Shown here piece after piece: positions 33,315 to 42,373 of a stretch of 51,823 nt of DNA. Origin of the DNA: an uncultured Clostridia bacterium (GTDB taxonomy: Bacteria > Bacillota > Clostridia > Oscillospirales > CAG-382). The position numbers were made by a program, and so were the translations under genes. The notes beneath the pieces are model-generated. The model searched no databases, was not told the origin of the DNA, and was given only the letters and a program-made list of their open reading frames with translations. The stretch lies in NCBI GenBank assembly GCA_947626805.1, contig CANQTR010000004.1:1-51823 (forward strand). Direction: 5' to 3'. Positions within the stretch are counted from its first letter, which is position 1, and the number at the start of each line of letters is the position of its first letter.

Positions 33315-34322
33315 ATGATTATCCTGCTCAAACCCCGCGTACCGCAAAAGAAAACCGACGAACTGGTGGATTGGCTCCGCTCGAAGGGGCTCGACGTGCA
33401 CCGCTCCGTCGGGCAGTACCAGACCGTCCTCGGACTGATTGGCGACACGTCCCGCGTCGACGCGGACCTGCTGTCCGGTCTGGAAATCGTCGAAAAGGTC
33501 CAGCGCGTTTCCGAGCCGTTCAAAATGGCCAACCGCAAGTTCCACGAGGCGGACACTTGCGTCGAAACCGGTCCGTTCCGGGTCGGCGGCGGGCAGTTTG
33601 CCTTGCTCGCGGGTCCCTGCTCGGTCGAAAGCGAGGAGCAGATCCTGCAGGTCGCGCGGGCGGTCAAGCAGGCGGGCGCGACGGCGCTCCGCGGGGGCGC
33701 GTTCAAGCCCCGTACGTCGCCCTACGCCTTTCAGGGGCTCGGCGCGGACGGTATCGAACTGCTGCTGAAAGCCAAGGCGGAAACCGGGCTCCCCATCGTC
33801 ACCGAAATCATGAACGCTTCCCACCTGCCCCTGTTCGAACAGGTCGACATCATTCAGGTGGGCGCGCGGAATATGCAGAATTTCGAACTGCTCAAGGAAC
33901 TCGGACGCCTCCGCAAGCCGATTCTGCTCAAGCGCGGGCTTGCGAACACCGTGCAGGAACTGCTCATGTCGGCGGAATACATTCTCGCCGGCGGGAACGA
34001 GCAGGTCATTCTTTGCGAGCGCGGTATCCGCACGTTCGAGACCGTCACCCGCAACACCCTCGACCTCTCCGCCGTCCCGGCGCTCAAGGAGTTGACCCAC
34101 CTGCCCGTGGTCGTCGACCCGAGCCACGCGACCGGCGTCGCGCGCTACGTCCCGCCGCTGGCGCTCGCCGCGACGGCTGCCGGCGCGGACGGACTGCTGA
34201 TTGAGGTCCACAACCGGCCCGAGCGCGCCCTTTGCGACGGGCCGCAATCCCTCACGCCCGAGCAGTTCTCGTCGCTCGCGGACCGCGTTTTCAAATTGCG
34301 GGATACGCTCGGGAACGCCTGA
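33315..34322 (+). CDS. aroF: DAHP synthase (AroF type)
   Basis: Condenses phosphoenolpyruvate and erythrose 4-phosphate, the entry step of the shikimate pathway. The 335 residues comprise an N-terminal ferredoxin-like regulatory domain ([20 protein letters not shown]) and a TIM-barrel core with [29 protein letters not shown] and [14 protein letters not shown]. The N-terminal domain is the usual feedback site for aromatic amino acids in this class. The start is ATG 33315 after AGGAAG. Confidence 0.96.
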   Translation: MIILLKPRVPQKKTDELVDWLRSKGLDVHRSVGQYQTVLGLIGDTSRVDADLLSGLEIVEKVQRVSEPFKMANRKFHEADTCVETGPFRVGGGQFALLAGPCSVESEEQILQVARAVKQAGATALRGGAFKPRTSPYAFQGLGADGIELLLKAKAETGLPIVTEIMNASHLPLFEQVDIIQVGARNMQNFELLKELGRLRKPILLKRGLANTVQELLMSAEYILAGGNEQVILCERGIRTFETVTRNTLDLSAVPALKELTHLPVVVDPSHATGVARYVPPLALAATAAGADGLLIEVHNRPERALCDGPQSLTPEQFSSLADRVFKLRDTLGNA

Positions 34323-34349
34323 ATTCCATTTCCACGGAGGTTTCCCTTT

Positions 34350-35201
34350 ATGAAAATCGGCATCGTTGGCCTCGGGACCATCGGCGGTTCCCTCGCCAAA
34401 GCCATTAAAAGCCATACAGAACACGAAGTTTACGGGGCGGACGCCGATTCGGACGCCATCGCGTTCGCCCATTTTACCGACCTCATCGACGGCGAACTGG
34501 ACGAGGCGGTCCTGCCGTCGCTCGACCTGCTCCTGCTCGCGCTCTATCCGCAGGACGCGGTGGCGTACCTGCAAAAAGCCGCCCCGCTCCTGCCGACCTC
34601 CTGCGTCGCGCTGGACTGTTGCGGCGTCAAGCGGGCGGTATTCCCGGCGTTCGTCGCGGCGGCGGAGGCGCACGGGTTCCGGTTCGTCGGCGGTCACCCG
34701 ATGGCGGGCGCGGTCGCGAGCGGTTTTCGCGCGTCGCGGGAGAAGATGTTCAAGGGCGCGAGCATGGTGCTGGTCCCCGGCGCGAACGCCGACCTGCCGA
34801 CGCTGGATATGCTTTGCGCGTTCTTCCGTTCGCTCGGCTTCACCCGTATCGTCACCGCCACGCCCGAACAGCACGACCGCATGATCGCGTTCACGTCCCA
34901 ACTCCCCCACGTCCTGTCGAACGCCTACGTCAAAAGCCCGTCCGCACGCGACCACCGCGGCTTTTCCGCCGGCAGTTACCGCGACATGGCACGCGTCGCC
35001 GGTCTGAACGTCCCGATGTGGACCGAACTGTTCCTGGACAACGCCGACTACCTGACCGACGAGCTCGACACCCTGCTCGCCAACCTCACCGCCTACCGCG
35101 ACGCGCTCGCGAACCGCGACGCCGCAGCGCTGACCGCCCTGCTGCAGGCCGGCGTCGACTGCAAGACCGCCGCGGACGCGTCCGACCCCGCCGACGGCTG
35201 A
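34350..35201 (+). CDS. tyrA: Prephenate dehydrogenase
   Basis: Oxidatively decarboxylates prephenate to 4-hydroxyphenylpyruvate for tyrosine. The 283-residue protein has the Rossmann motif IGIVGLGTIGGSLAKAI, the catalytic-region FVGGHPMAGAVASGF and TPEQHDRMIAFTSQLPHVLS. There is no ACT domain, so feedback control must act elsewhere. It starts at ATG 34350, 7-8 nt after GGAGG, 27 bp after aroF and 20 bp before aroB. Confidence 0.95.
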   Translation: MKIGIVGLGTIGGSLAKAIKSHTEHEVYGADADSDAIAFAHFTDLIDGELDEAVLPSLDLLLLALYPQDAVAYLQKAAPLLPTSCVALDCCGVKRAVFPAFVAAAEAHGFRFVGGHPMAGAVASGFRASREKMFKGASMVLVPGANADLPTLDMLCAFFRSLGFTRIVTATPEQHDRMIAFTSQLPHVLSNAYVKSPSARDHRGFSAGSYRDMARVAGLNVPMWTELFLDNADYLTDELDTLLANLTAYRDALANRDAAALTALLQAGVDCKTAADASDPADG

Positions 35202-35221
35202 ACGAAAGGAGCGCACTTCCC

Positions 35222-36292
35222 ATGCCCACCATTTCCGTCCGCACCGCCCGCCCCTACGAGGTGACCATTCAAACCGGACTGCTCGACCGCGTCGGCGAAC
35301 GTTCCGCCCCGCTCCTGCCCGGCAGGACCGCCGCGCTCGTCACGGATTCGACGGTCGACCCGCTCTACGGCGACCGCGCGCAAGCGTCGCTCGAACGGGC
35401 GGGGTTTCGGGTCTGCAAACTGGTCCTCCCGGCGGGCGAACAGACAAAATGCCTGTCCCGCCTCGGCGAAACGCTGGAATTCCTCGCGTCCAACCGCCTG
35501 ACCCGCACGGACGCGGTGTTCGCGCTCGGCGGCGGCGTGATTGGCGACCTTGCGGGGTTCGCTTCGGCGGTCTACCTACGGGGGATACGCTACGTCCAGC
35601 TCCCGACGACCCTGCTCGCGGCCGTGGATTCCTCGGTCGGCGGCAAGACCGCAATCGACCTCGCGGCGGGCAAGAACCTCGCGGGCGCGTTCCACCAGCC
35701 CACGGCGGTTTTTTGCGACCCGACGCTGCTTTCGACGCTCCCGGCGGAGACCGTTTCGGACGGGTGCGCGGAAGTCGTCAAGTACGCCCTGCTCGACGGG
35801 GAGCCGCTGCGCACCCTGCTCGCCGACCCCGCGAAGGTGGATTGGGAGCGCGTCGTCGCCGCTTGCGTCGCGGTCAAACGCGACCTCGTCGAAAAGGACG
35901 AGCATGACCTCGGCGAACGCATGCTGCTCAACCTCGGACACACGTTCGGTCACGCCGTCGAGCAGGCGTCCGCCCTGACCGTGACCCACGGCAAGGCCGT
36001 CGCCATCGGCATGGTCGCCGCGTCCCGGCTGTCCGCCGCCCTCGGGCTTTGCGGCGCGGACCTGCCGGCGGAGGTCGCCGACCTGCTGACCCGCTACGGG
36101 CTGCCGGTCGAATCCCCCTACCCGCCGTCCCGCCTGCTCCCCGCGATGGGAACGGACAAGAAACGGGCGGGGCAGGTCCTGCGGCTGGTCCTGCCGGAGC
36201 GGTTCGGGAAGTGCGTCCTGCGCGAAACGCCCGTCGACGAACTGCCGTCGCTCCTGCCGCTTGCGTTCCCCGGAAAGGAGGTCAACCCGTGA
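35222..36292 (+). CDS. aroB: 3-Dehydroquinate synthase
   Basis: NAD- and metal-dependent cyclisation of DAHP to dehydroquinate. The 356 residues include PAGEQTKCLSRLG, GGGVIGDLAGFASAVYLRGI, VDSSVGGKTAIDLAAGKNLA and metal ligands in LNLGHTFGHAVEQ. The start is ATG 35222 after AAAGGAG; the much longer upstream frame is a shadow of tyrA. Its TGA overlaps the GTG start of aroA, indicating coupled translation. Confidence 0.96.
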   Translation: MPTISVRTARPYEVTIQTGLLDRVGERSAPLLPGRTAALVTDSTVDPLYGDRAQASLERAGFRVCKLVLPAGEQTKCLSRLGETLEFLASNRLTRTDAVFALGGGVIGDLAGFASAVYLRGIRYVQLPTTLLAAVDSSVGGKTAIDLAAGKNLAGAFHQPTAVFCDPTLLSTLPAETVSDGCAEVVKYALLDGEPLRTLLADPAKVDWERVVAACVAVKRDLVEKDEHDLGERMLLNLGHTFGHAVEQASALTVTHGKAVAIGMVAASRLSAALGLCGADLPAEVADLLTRYGLPVESPYPPSRLLPAMGTDKKRAGQVLRLVLPERFGKCVLRETPVDELPSLLPLAFPGKEVNP

Positions 36293-37545
36293 CGGTCGTC
36301 GTCCCCCCCGCCCGGCTCGCCGGGTCCGTCCGCGCCATCCCGTCGAAGTCGCATATGCACCGCGCGCTGATTTGCGCGTCCCTCGCCGACCGCCCGACCG
36401 ACCTGCTCTGCCCGGAAACCAACCGGGACATCGAGGCGACCGTCGGCTGTCTCCGTGCGCTGGGCGCGGAAATCGTCGAGCGCGACGGCGTCTGCACGGT
36501 CCGTCCCGTCGCCCGTCCGACCCCCCGCTCGCGGGAGCGCGTCCTGCTGGATTGCGGCGAAAGCGGGTCGACTTTGCGGTTCCTCCTGCCGCTCGCCCCG
36601 GCGCTGGGCGTTTCCGCCGCGTTCGTCGGGCGCGGACGGCTCGCCGAACGGCCGCTGTCCCCGCTGTATGAGCAGCTGCTCGCGCACGGCGCGGCGCTCT
36701 CCCCCGCCGGCGCTTTCCCGCTGACGGTCGACGGACAGCTGACCCCCGGCGAATACCGCATGGACGGCGGCGTCAGTTCGCAATTTTTCACCGGACTCCT
36801 GCTCGCCCTGCCGCTCCTGAACGGCGAAAGCCGCGTCGTCGTGGAGGGGACGCTCGCGTCCGCCCCGTACATCGCGCTGACGGAAACGGTGCAGTGCGCC
36901 TTCGGCGTCGTCGCACGGCGGGACGGTCCGCAAATCGCCGTTTCCCCGCAATCCTACCGTTCCCCCGGCACGCTCGCCGTCGAGGGGGACTGGTCGAACG
37001 CCGCCTTTTGGCTGGTCGCGGGCGCGCTGAACGGCGAAGTCACCGTCACCGGCTTACGTCCGGATTCCGCGCAAGGGGACCGCGCGATTCTGCCGCTCCT
37101 ACGCCGAATGGGGGCGGACATCCGCGCCGACGGGGATTCCGTCACGGTGTCCCGTTCCCGCCTGCACGGCGTCGAAATCGACGCGACGGACATTCCCGAC
37201 CTCGTGCCGGTGCTTGCCGTCGCCGCCGCCGCCGCGGAGGGGGAAACCCGTATCGTCGGCGCGTCCCGCCTGCGCCTGAAGGAAAGCGACCGTATCCGTT
37301 CGGTATGCGGTCTGTTGCGCGCGCTCGGCGCGCCCTGCTTTGAAACGCCGGACGGGCTTCGCATTCCCGGCGGCGGGCTTGTCGGCGGGGACGCGGACGC
37401 CTGCAACGACCACCGCATCGCCATGAGCGCCGCCGTCGCCGCTTGCGCTTGCGCGTCCCCCGTCCGTATCAGCGGCGCCGAGTCCGCCGAAAAGTCCTAT
37501 CCCGCTTTCTTCCGCGATTTCGAATCCTTGCGGCAGGGCGGGTAG
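36289..37545 (+). CDS. aroA: EPSP synthase (3-phosphoshikimate 1-carboxyvinyltransferase)
   Basis: Adds enolpyruvate from PEP to shikimate 3-phosphate. The 418 residues start at GTG 36289 (GTGA overlap with aroB), 9 nt after GGAAAGGAGG. Motifs are SKSHMHRALICASLA near the N-terminus, LLDCGESGSTLRFLLPLAP, VSSQFFTGLLLALPLL and RLRLKESDRI. It is shorter in places than E. coli AroA, but the inside-out domain layout is intact. A repeat element starts right after the stop, inside the operon. Confidence 0.95.
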   Translation: MTVVVPPARLAGSVRAIPSKSHMHRALICASLADRPTDLLCPETNRDIEATVGCLRALGAEIVERDGVCTVRPVARPTPRSRERVLLDCGESGSTLRFLLPLAPALGVSAAFVGRGRLAERPLSPLYEQLLAHGAALSPAGAFPLTVDGQLTPGEYRMDGGVSSQFFTGLLLALPLLNGESRVVVEGTLASAPYIALTETVQCAFGVVARRDGPQIAVSPQSYRSPGTLAVEGDWSNAAFWLVAGALNGEVTVTGLRPDSAQGDRAILPLLRRMGADIRADGDSVTVSRSRLHGVEIDATDIPDLVPVLAVAAAAAEGETRIVGASRLRLKESDRIRSVCGLLRALGAPCFETPDGLRIPGGGLVGGDADACNDHRIAMSAAVAACACASPVRISGAESAEKSYPAFFRDFESLRQGG

Positions 37546-37821
37546 AAAGTACGAGGGGTACGAGGAGGAGTACGTTGGGGGTGCCAGCACCCCCAAGCCC
37601 CCCTAGCGCGAAGTCGACTGCCGTCGACTTCGGGGGTGGACGATAAAAAAGACTTCCTGCCTGGAAATGAGCGTCGGCGCGCCTCCCAATCCCGGTATTC
37701 GCCGGCTCCGACGGCTTGTCCCAAGCCGTCCTCGCTCGCACCCATTTTACGTGGGATACACGCGACGGGGACATTTTCCGACGCCCCCAAAACTTACGTA
37801 ACGCGAAAGGATTGTGAAACC
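37546..37821. repeat. 3'-flanking repeat element inside the aro operon
   Basis: GTACGAGG units are followed by hairpin 1 (TTGGGGGTGC-ca-GCACCCCCAA, 37575-37596) and hairpin 2 (CGAAGTCGAC-tgcc-GTCGACTTCG, 37609-37632). Then comes a short version of the CCTCGCTCGCACCCA module ending about 37745. It separates aroA from aroC by 276 bp without an obvious promoter. Confidence 0.8.
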
Positions 37822-38883
37822 GTGTTCACCTTCGGAACCAAACTCAAACTGCAAATTTTCGGGCAGTCGCACTCGCCGTGCATGGGCGCGGTGCTGGACG
37901 GACTGCCGTCCGGGATACGCGTGGACGAGGAAAAATTGGCGGCGTTCATGGAGCGCCGCGCCCCCGGTCGCGATGAATTTTCGACCCAGCGGCGGGAAAC
38001 CGACCGGGTCGAATTCGTTTCCGGCGTGCTGGACGGCAAAACGACGGGCGCGCCGGTCTGCCTGCTGCTGCACAACGAGGACACGCGTTCCGGCGACTAC
38101 GACCGCTTGCGGTTCGTCCCCCGCCCGTCGCACGCGGACTACCCGGCGTTCGTCCGGTTCGGCGAATCCCGCGACCACCGCGGCGGCGGCGAATTTTCCG
38201 GCCGGCTGACCGCGCCGCTGTGCGCGGCGGGGTTCCTGTGCATGGAGCTCTTGCGGGAGAGGGGCGTGGAGATCGGCGCGCACATTTCGTCCGTCGGCGT
38301 GTGTGAGGACGACCGGTTCGACCCGCTCGCCCCGGCGCTGCACGCGGCGAAAGCCAAGGCGTTTCCGGTCCTGAACGACGACAAAGGCATGCAAATGCAG
38401 ACGCTAATCCGCGAGGCGCGGACGCAAGGGGACTCCGTCGGCGGCACGGTCGAATGTGGCGTGACCGGGTTCCCGGCGGGCGCGGGCGGCACCTCGTTCG
38501 ACAGCCTTGAAGGGCGGCTCTCGCTCGCGCTTTTCGCCATTCCGGCGGTCAAAGGGGTGGAATTCGGCAGCGGTTTTGCCGGTTCCCGCCTTCGCGGCAC
38601 GGAAAACAACGACCCCTACACCGCCGACGGCGGACGCGTCGCCACCCGCACCAACCACGCGGGCGGCGTCCTCGGCGGGCTCGCGACCGGCATGCCCATT
38701 CTGTTCCGCGTCGCCTTCAAGCCCACCGCCTCCATCGCTCGCGAACAGGAAAGCGTTTCCCTGCCCGACCTGCACGCGGTCCGGCTGCAAATCGTCGGTC
38801 GTCACGACCCCTGCATCGTCCCCCGCGCCGTCCCGGTCGTCGAAGCGGCCGCCGCCGTCGCGCTTTTGGACGCAATCCTCTGA
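37822..38883 (+). CDS. aroC: Chorismate synthase
   Basis: Reduced-FMN-dependent elimination of phosphate from EPSP to give chorismate. The 353 residues begin at GTG 37822 (MFTFGTKLKLQIFGQSHSP) after AAAGG; the longer frame to 37636 reads into the repeat. GQSHSP replaces the common GESHG, and RGGGEFSGRLTAPLCAAG corresponds to the conserved RETA-type helix. TRTNHAGGVLGGLATGMPI and GRHDPCIVPRAVPVVEA are standard. The variant motifs mark a divergent branch, but catalytic regions are present. Confidence 0.94.
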   Translation: MFTFGTKLKLQIFGQSHSPCMGAVLDGLPSGIRVDEEKLAAFMERRAPGRDEFSTQRRETDRVEFVSGVLDGKTTGAPVCLLLHNEDTRSGDYDRLRFVPRPSHADYPAFVRFGESRDHRGGGEFSGRLTAPLCAAGFLCMELLRERGVEIGAHISSVGVCEDDRFDPLAPALHAAKAKAFPVLNDDKGMQMQTLIREARTQGDSVGGTVECGVTGFPAGAGGTSFDSLEGRLSLALFAIPAVKGVEFGSGFAGSRLRGTENNDPYTADGGRVATRTNHAGGVLGGLATGMPILFRVAFKPTASIAREQESVSLPDLHAVRLQIVGRHDPCIVPRAVPVVEAAAAVALLDAIL

Positions 38884-38904
38884 AAAAACCCGAAAGGAAC
38901 CACC

Positions 38905-40047
38905 ATGGAGATTCAAGACTACCGCGACGCGCTGGACGAACTGGACGCGGAACTCGTCCGCCTGTTCTGCAAGCGCATGGAACTTTGCGGCGGCGTCGCC
39001 CAATGGAAACAGGCGCACGGCAAGCCCATCTACGACCGAAGCCGCGAACGGGAAAAGCTGCTGCAGGTCAGCGCCCTCGCGGACGAGCGGTTTTCCGCCT
39101 ACACGCGCTGTCTGTTCCGCTCCCTGCTCGGCTACAGCCGCGCCTACCAGCACGAATTGCTCGACGCCCCGTCCGAACTCGCGGAGCGCATTCACGCCGC
39201 GCGCCTTGCGACGCCCGAACTCTTCCCCACCCGCGCGACGGTCGCCTGTCAGGGCGTGGAGGGCGCGTATTCCTCGCTCGCTTGCGAAAAACTGTTCGCC
39301 GAGCCGGAAATCCGCTTCTGCCCGACCTTCGAGGACGTTTTCGCCGCCGTCGAGCGCGGGGATTGCCGATACGGCGTCCTGCCGATTGAAAACAGCACAG
39401 CCGGTTCCGTCCGGGCGAATTACGACCTGCTCGTCAAGTACCAATGCTACATCGTCCGTTCCACCCGCCTGCTCGTCGGGCACAGCCTGCTCGCCAAACC
39501 CGGCACGTCGCTGTCGGACCTTCGGGTCGTGTACTCCCACGAACAGGCGCTCGAACAGTGCGCGAAGTACCTCGCGTCCCTGCCGAACGTCGAAGTCCGC
39601 CCTTGCGCCAACACGGCGTTAGCAGCCAAGCAGGTCGCCGAAAGCGGCGAACCCGGCGCGGCGGCGCTGTCCTCCCGCCATTGCGCGGAACTGTACGGAC
39701 TTCGCGTGCTCGCCCAAAACGTGCAGGACGCCGGCGCGAACCGGACCCGCTTCCTCTGCATTTCCAAACGACCGGAAATCTACCCCGGCGCCAACCGCAC
39801 GACGCTGCTGCTCGTGCTCAAGCACCGCCCCGGTTCGCTGTTTGCGGTGCTGGAACGCTGCAACGAATTGGGGGTCAACCTCGTCAAGCTGGAGAGCCGC
39901 CCGATTCCCGAGCGCGACTTCGAGGTGCAGTTCTGCTTCGACCTCGACATCGCCGCCGCCTCCCCGACGCTCACCCGGCTCATCCCGGCGCTGGAAGCGG
40001 AGGCGGAGGAGCTGAAATACCTCGGCAGCTACAGCGAAATCGTCTGA
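38905..40047 (+). CDS. pheA: Bifunctional chorismate mutase/prephenate dehydratase
   Basis: Converts chorismate through prephenate to phenylpyruvate. In the 380 residues, the N-terminal AroQ mutase helix bundle (about 1-85) has YRDALDELDAELVRLFCKRM and IYDRSREREKL. The dehydratase domain (about 110-275) has IENSTAGSVRANYDLL and the catalytic NRTRFLCI. The C-terminal ACT domain (about 295-375) has HRPGSLFAVLERC and LVKLESRPIP, the Phe-binding motif, which predicts feedback inhibition by phenylalanine. It is 21 bp after aroC with an AAAGGAA site. Confidence 0.96.
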   Translation: MEIQDYRDALDELDAELVRLFCKRMELCGGVAQWKQAHGKPIYDRSREREKLLQVSALADERFSAYTRCLFRSLLGYSRAYQHELLDAPSELAERIHAARLATPELFPTRATVACQGVEGAYSSLACEKLFAEPEIRFCPTFEDVFAAVERGDCRYGVLPIENSTAGSVRANYDLLVKYQCYIVRSTRLLVGHSLLAKPGTSLSDLRVVYSHEQALEQCAKYLASLPNVEVRPCANTALAAKQVAESGEPGAAALSSRHCAELYGLRVLAQNVQDAGANRTRFLCISKRPEIYPGANRTTLLLVLKHRPGSLFAVLERCNELGVNLVKLESRPIPERDFEVQFCFDLDIAAASPTLTRLIPALEAEAEELKYLGSYSEIV

Positions 40048-40078
40048 CACATATATATTAAGGAAGGAAACTACCGTT

Positions 40079-41353
40079 TTGAAGCCATACGGTCTGCTCG
40101 GAGAGAAGCTCGGGCACAGCTTCTCCCCGCTTATCCACGCCCGGTTCGGGTCCTACCCCTACGAGCTTTTCGAGGTGCCGAAGGACGGGCTGACCGCGTT
40201 CCTGCAGGCGCGCGCGTTCGCCGGTCTCAACGTCACCATTCCGTACAAGAAGGCGGTCCTGCCCTTCTGTGACGACCTTTCCCCGCTCGCGTCGCGCATC
40301 GGCAGCGTCAACACGGTCACGGTCGACGAAAACGGCGGTCTGCACGGCTACAACACCGACTACTTCGGCTTTCGCCGCATGCTTGCGGAGGCAGACCTCC
40401 CGGTCGCGGGCCTGCATTGCGTCGTCATCGGCGCGGGCGGCGCGTCGGCGACCGTTTGCGCGGTGCTCGAGGACCTCGGCGCCGGGCGCGTCACGGTGGT
40501 GTCGCACCGGGAGAACACGCCGGAATACCTTTCCACCCTGTCCGACGCGGGGCTGCTCGTCAACACCTCCCCGGTCGGCATGTACCCGAAAAACGGCGAA
40601 TGCCCGGTCGATTTGTCCGTATTTCCCGCCCTGCGCGGGGTCGCGGACCTGATTTTCAACCCGCTCCGGACCGCTCTGCTGTTACAGGCGGAGGAACGCG
40701 GCATCCCTTGCGCGGGCGGTCTGACCATGCTCGTCGCGCAAGCGAAACAGGCGTCCGAACTGTTTCAGGGGGTCGCCCTGCCGGACGCGTCCGTTTCCTC
40801 GGTCGCGGCGGAGATTCGGCGGCAGTGCGAGAATATCCTGCTCGTCGGAATGCCCGGCAGCGGCAAATCCGTCGTCGGCGGCGTCATCGCGCGGCGCACC
40901 GGCAAGCCTTTCGTGGATACCGACGCCGAAATCGTGCGTCGCGCCGGAAAACCCATTCCGGAAATCTTCGCGCAGGACGGCGAGGACGCGTTCCGGCAGC
41001 TGGAAACCGAAGTCCTCCGGGACGTCACGGCGAAGGGCGGTCAGGTCGTCGCGACCGGCGGCGGGGCAGTGACCCGCCCGGAAAACCTCCCGCTGTTGCG
41101 GCAGAACGGGCGCGTGGTGTTTCTCGAACGTCCCCTTCGCCTGCTTGCCCGCCACGGTCGACCGCTGTCCTCGTCCGAGGACGCCGTGCGGGAACTCTAC
41201 CGGACCCGCCTCCCGCTCTACCGGTCCGTCAGCGACTTGCGCGTCAGCAATACCCGCAGCGTGCACGACACGGTCCGCGCGATTCTCGACGCGCTCGGCT
41301 ATCCCGTCACGATTCGAGCAAAATCGTCCGGTCAGCGCCGAAAAAACCGATAA
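40079..41353 (+). CDS. aroE-aroK: Shikimate dehydrogenase-shikimate kinase fusion
   Basis: A two-domain enzyme of 424 residues. Residues about 1-255 are AroE: LGHSFSPLIHARFG binds shikimate, NVTIPYKKAV supplies the catalytic Lys, and VVIGAGGASATVCAVL binds NADPH. Residues about 258-415 are AroK: LLVGMPGSGKSVVGGVIARR is the P-loop, followed by DTDAEIVRRAGKPIPEIF and ATGGGAVTRPEN. It therefore reduces dehydroshikimate and phosphorylates the product. The start is TTG 40079, 9 nt after AAGGAAGGA, because no ATG or GTG fits. It is the last gene of the operon. Confidence 0.94.
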   Translation: MKPYGLLGEKLGHSFSPLIHARFGSYPYELFEVPKDGLTAFLQARAFAGLNVTIPYKKAVLPFCDDLSPLASRIGSVNTVTVDENGGLHGYNTDYFGFRRMLAEADLPVAGLHCVVIGAGGASATVCAVLEDLGAGRVTVVSHRENTPEYLSTLSDAGLLVNTSPVGMYPKNGECPVDLSVFPALRGVADLIFNPLRTALLLQAEERGIPCAGGLTMLVAQAKQASELFQGVALPDASVSSVAAEIRRQCENILLVGMPGSGKSVVGGVIARRTGKPFVDTDAEIVRRAGKPIPEIFAQDGEDAFRQLETEVLRDVTAKGGQVVATGGGAVTRPENLPLLRQNGRVVFLERPLRLLARHGRPLSSSEDAVRELYRTRLPLYRSVSDLRVSNTRSVHDTVRAILDALGYPVTIRAKSSGQRRKNR

Positions 41354-41380
41354 AAAATTTTACATTTTCTCCAAAACCCA

Positions 41381-41409
41381 TTGACAAATTGCCGAACGCG
41401 TGGTATACT
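41381..41409 (+). promoter_or_regulatory. Promoter of surface-protein gene
   Basis: TTGACA (41381-41386), 17 bp, TATACT (41404-41409). Confidence 0.85.
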
Positions 41410-41448
41410 ATGGGCAGAACACAAAAAAGATAAAAAGGAGACATTATC

Positions 41449-42234
41449 ATGAAAAGATTCCTCGCGCTTCTCTTGGTCGTGGCTCTCACGGCCTGCTTCG
41501 CGGTCGTCGCTTCCGCGGCGGACCCCCAGTACACGGACGTAGTCAACCTGCTGCCGACGGACGCTTCCAAGGTGTCGCAAGTGGACGGCACAACGGAATG
41601 GTCTGTTGACGGCGGCAAACTGACGATCGCTATGGCGGAGGGTTCCAACCCGGCGTGGCCGTCTGTCGAGCTTACCGAAGCTGCCGGCAAAGAGATTGAC
41701 CTTTCCGCAACGCCCTATCTGCATCTGGACTTCACGGTTCCGGAAACGACGGGCGAGGCTGGCATCAACGGTATGATTTATTACACCGAAGAAGGCAGCA
41801 CCGAAGCAAAGACCGCCCAGCTCTCTATGGTTGCGACGGGCAAAGCGGACGATTTCAGAGGCACGACCAGCGCTTACTATGATTTCTCCAAATTTGCCGG
41901 AACGACCGGTAAGATCACCATCACGAAGGTCACGCTGAGCATCTATGTGTGGAAGGTCACCTGGAATACCCTCGCATTCGCAAAGGAAGGCGTTGACGAG
42001 CCGTCTACGTCCGAACCGTCGACCTCTACCCCCTCGACTTCTACCCCGTCGACTTCTACGCCGTCGACCTCTACCCCGTCGACCTCTACCCCCTCGACGT
42101 CTGCCCCGGCGACCTCTTCGCCCGCGGCGTCCTCCAGCGGTCCGTCGACCGGTGACGCCGGCGTTCTGGTGTTCGCGGTGCTGGGCGTTGTCGCCATCGT
42201 CGGTGTCGCTGTCGCGGTCAAGACCAGACACTAA
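41449..42234 (+). CDS. Cell-surface protein with Ser/Thr/Pro repeats and C-terminal anchor
   Basis: A 261-residue secreted protein. The signal peptide is LALLLVVALTACFAVVASAA. A beta-rich domain follows (about 30-180, including FTVPETTGEAGINGMIYY). Next is a linker of seven or so STPST units (about 190-225), then PSTGDAGVLVFAVLGVVAIV and a basic tail (KTRH). The TGD-hydrophobic-basic end resembles sortase signals (LPxTG-like with PSTGD), though a simple membrane anchor is possible. ATG 41449 is 8 nt after AAAAAGGAG. It has a strong promoter and terminator, suggesting high expression. A frameshifted paralogue follows. Confidence 0.88.
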   Translation: MKRFLALLLVVALTACFAVVASAADPQYTDVVNLLPTDASKVSQVDGTTEWSVDGGKLTIAMAEGSNPAWPSVELTEAAGKEIDLSATPYLHLDFTVPETTGEAGINGMIYYTEEGSTEAKTAQLSMVATGKADDFRGTTSAYYDFSKFAGTTGKITITKVTLSIYVWKVTWNTLAFAKEGVDEPSTSEPSTSTPSTSTPSTSTPSTSTPSTSTPSTSAPATSSPAASSSGPSTGDAGVLVFAVLGVVAIVGVAVAVKTRH

Positions 42235-42278
42235 TCCGACCTGACACGGTCGACTCAATTTCCCACGGGTTTCTGAAC

Positions 42279-42325
42279 GCTCCCGCCTGTCCTTGTGGAA
42301 AGGGCGGGCGGGAGCCGACCTTTTT
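42279..42325 (+). terminator. Intrinsic terminator after surface protein 1
   Basis: GCTCCCGCC-tgtccttgtggaaaggg-CGGGCGGGAGC stem, then CGACC and five T. Confidence 0.8.
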
Positions 42326-42373
42326 AAAGAAACGTTCTAAAATAAAGCCATTGCAAAAGGAGACACAAGACCC

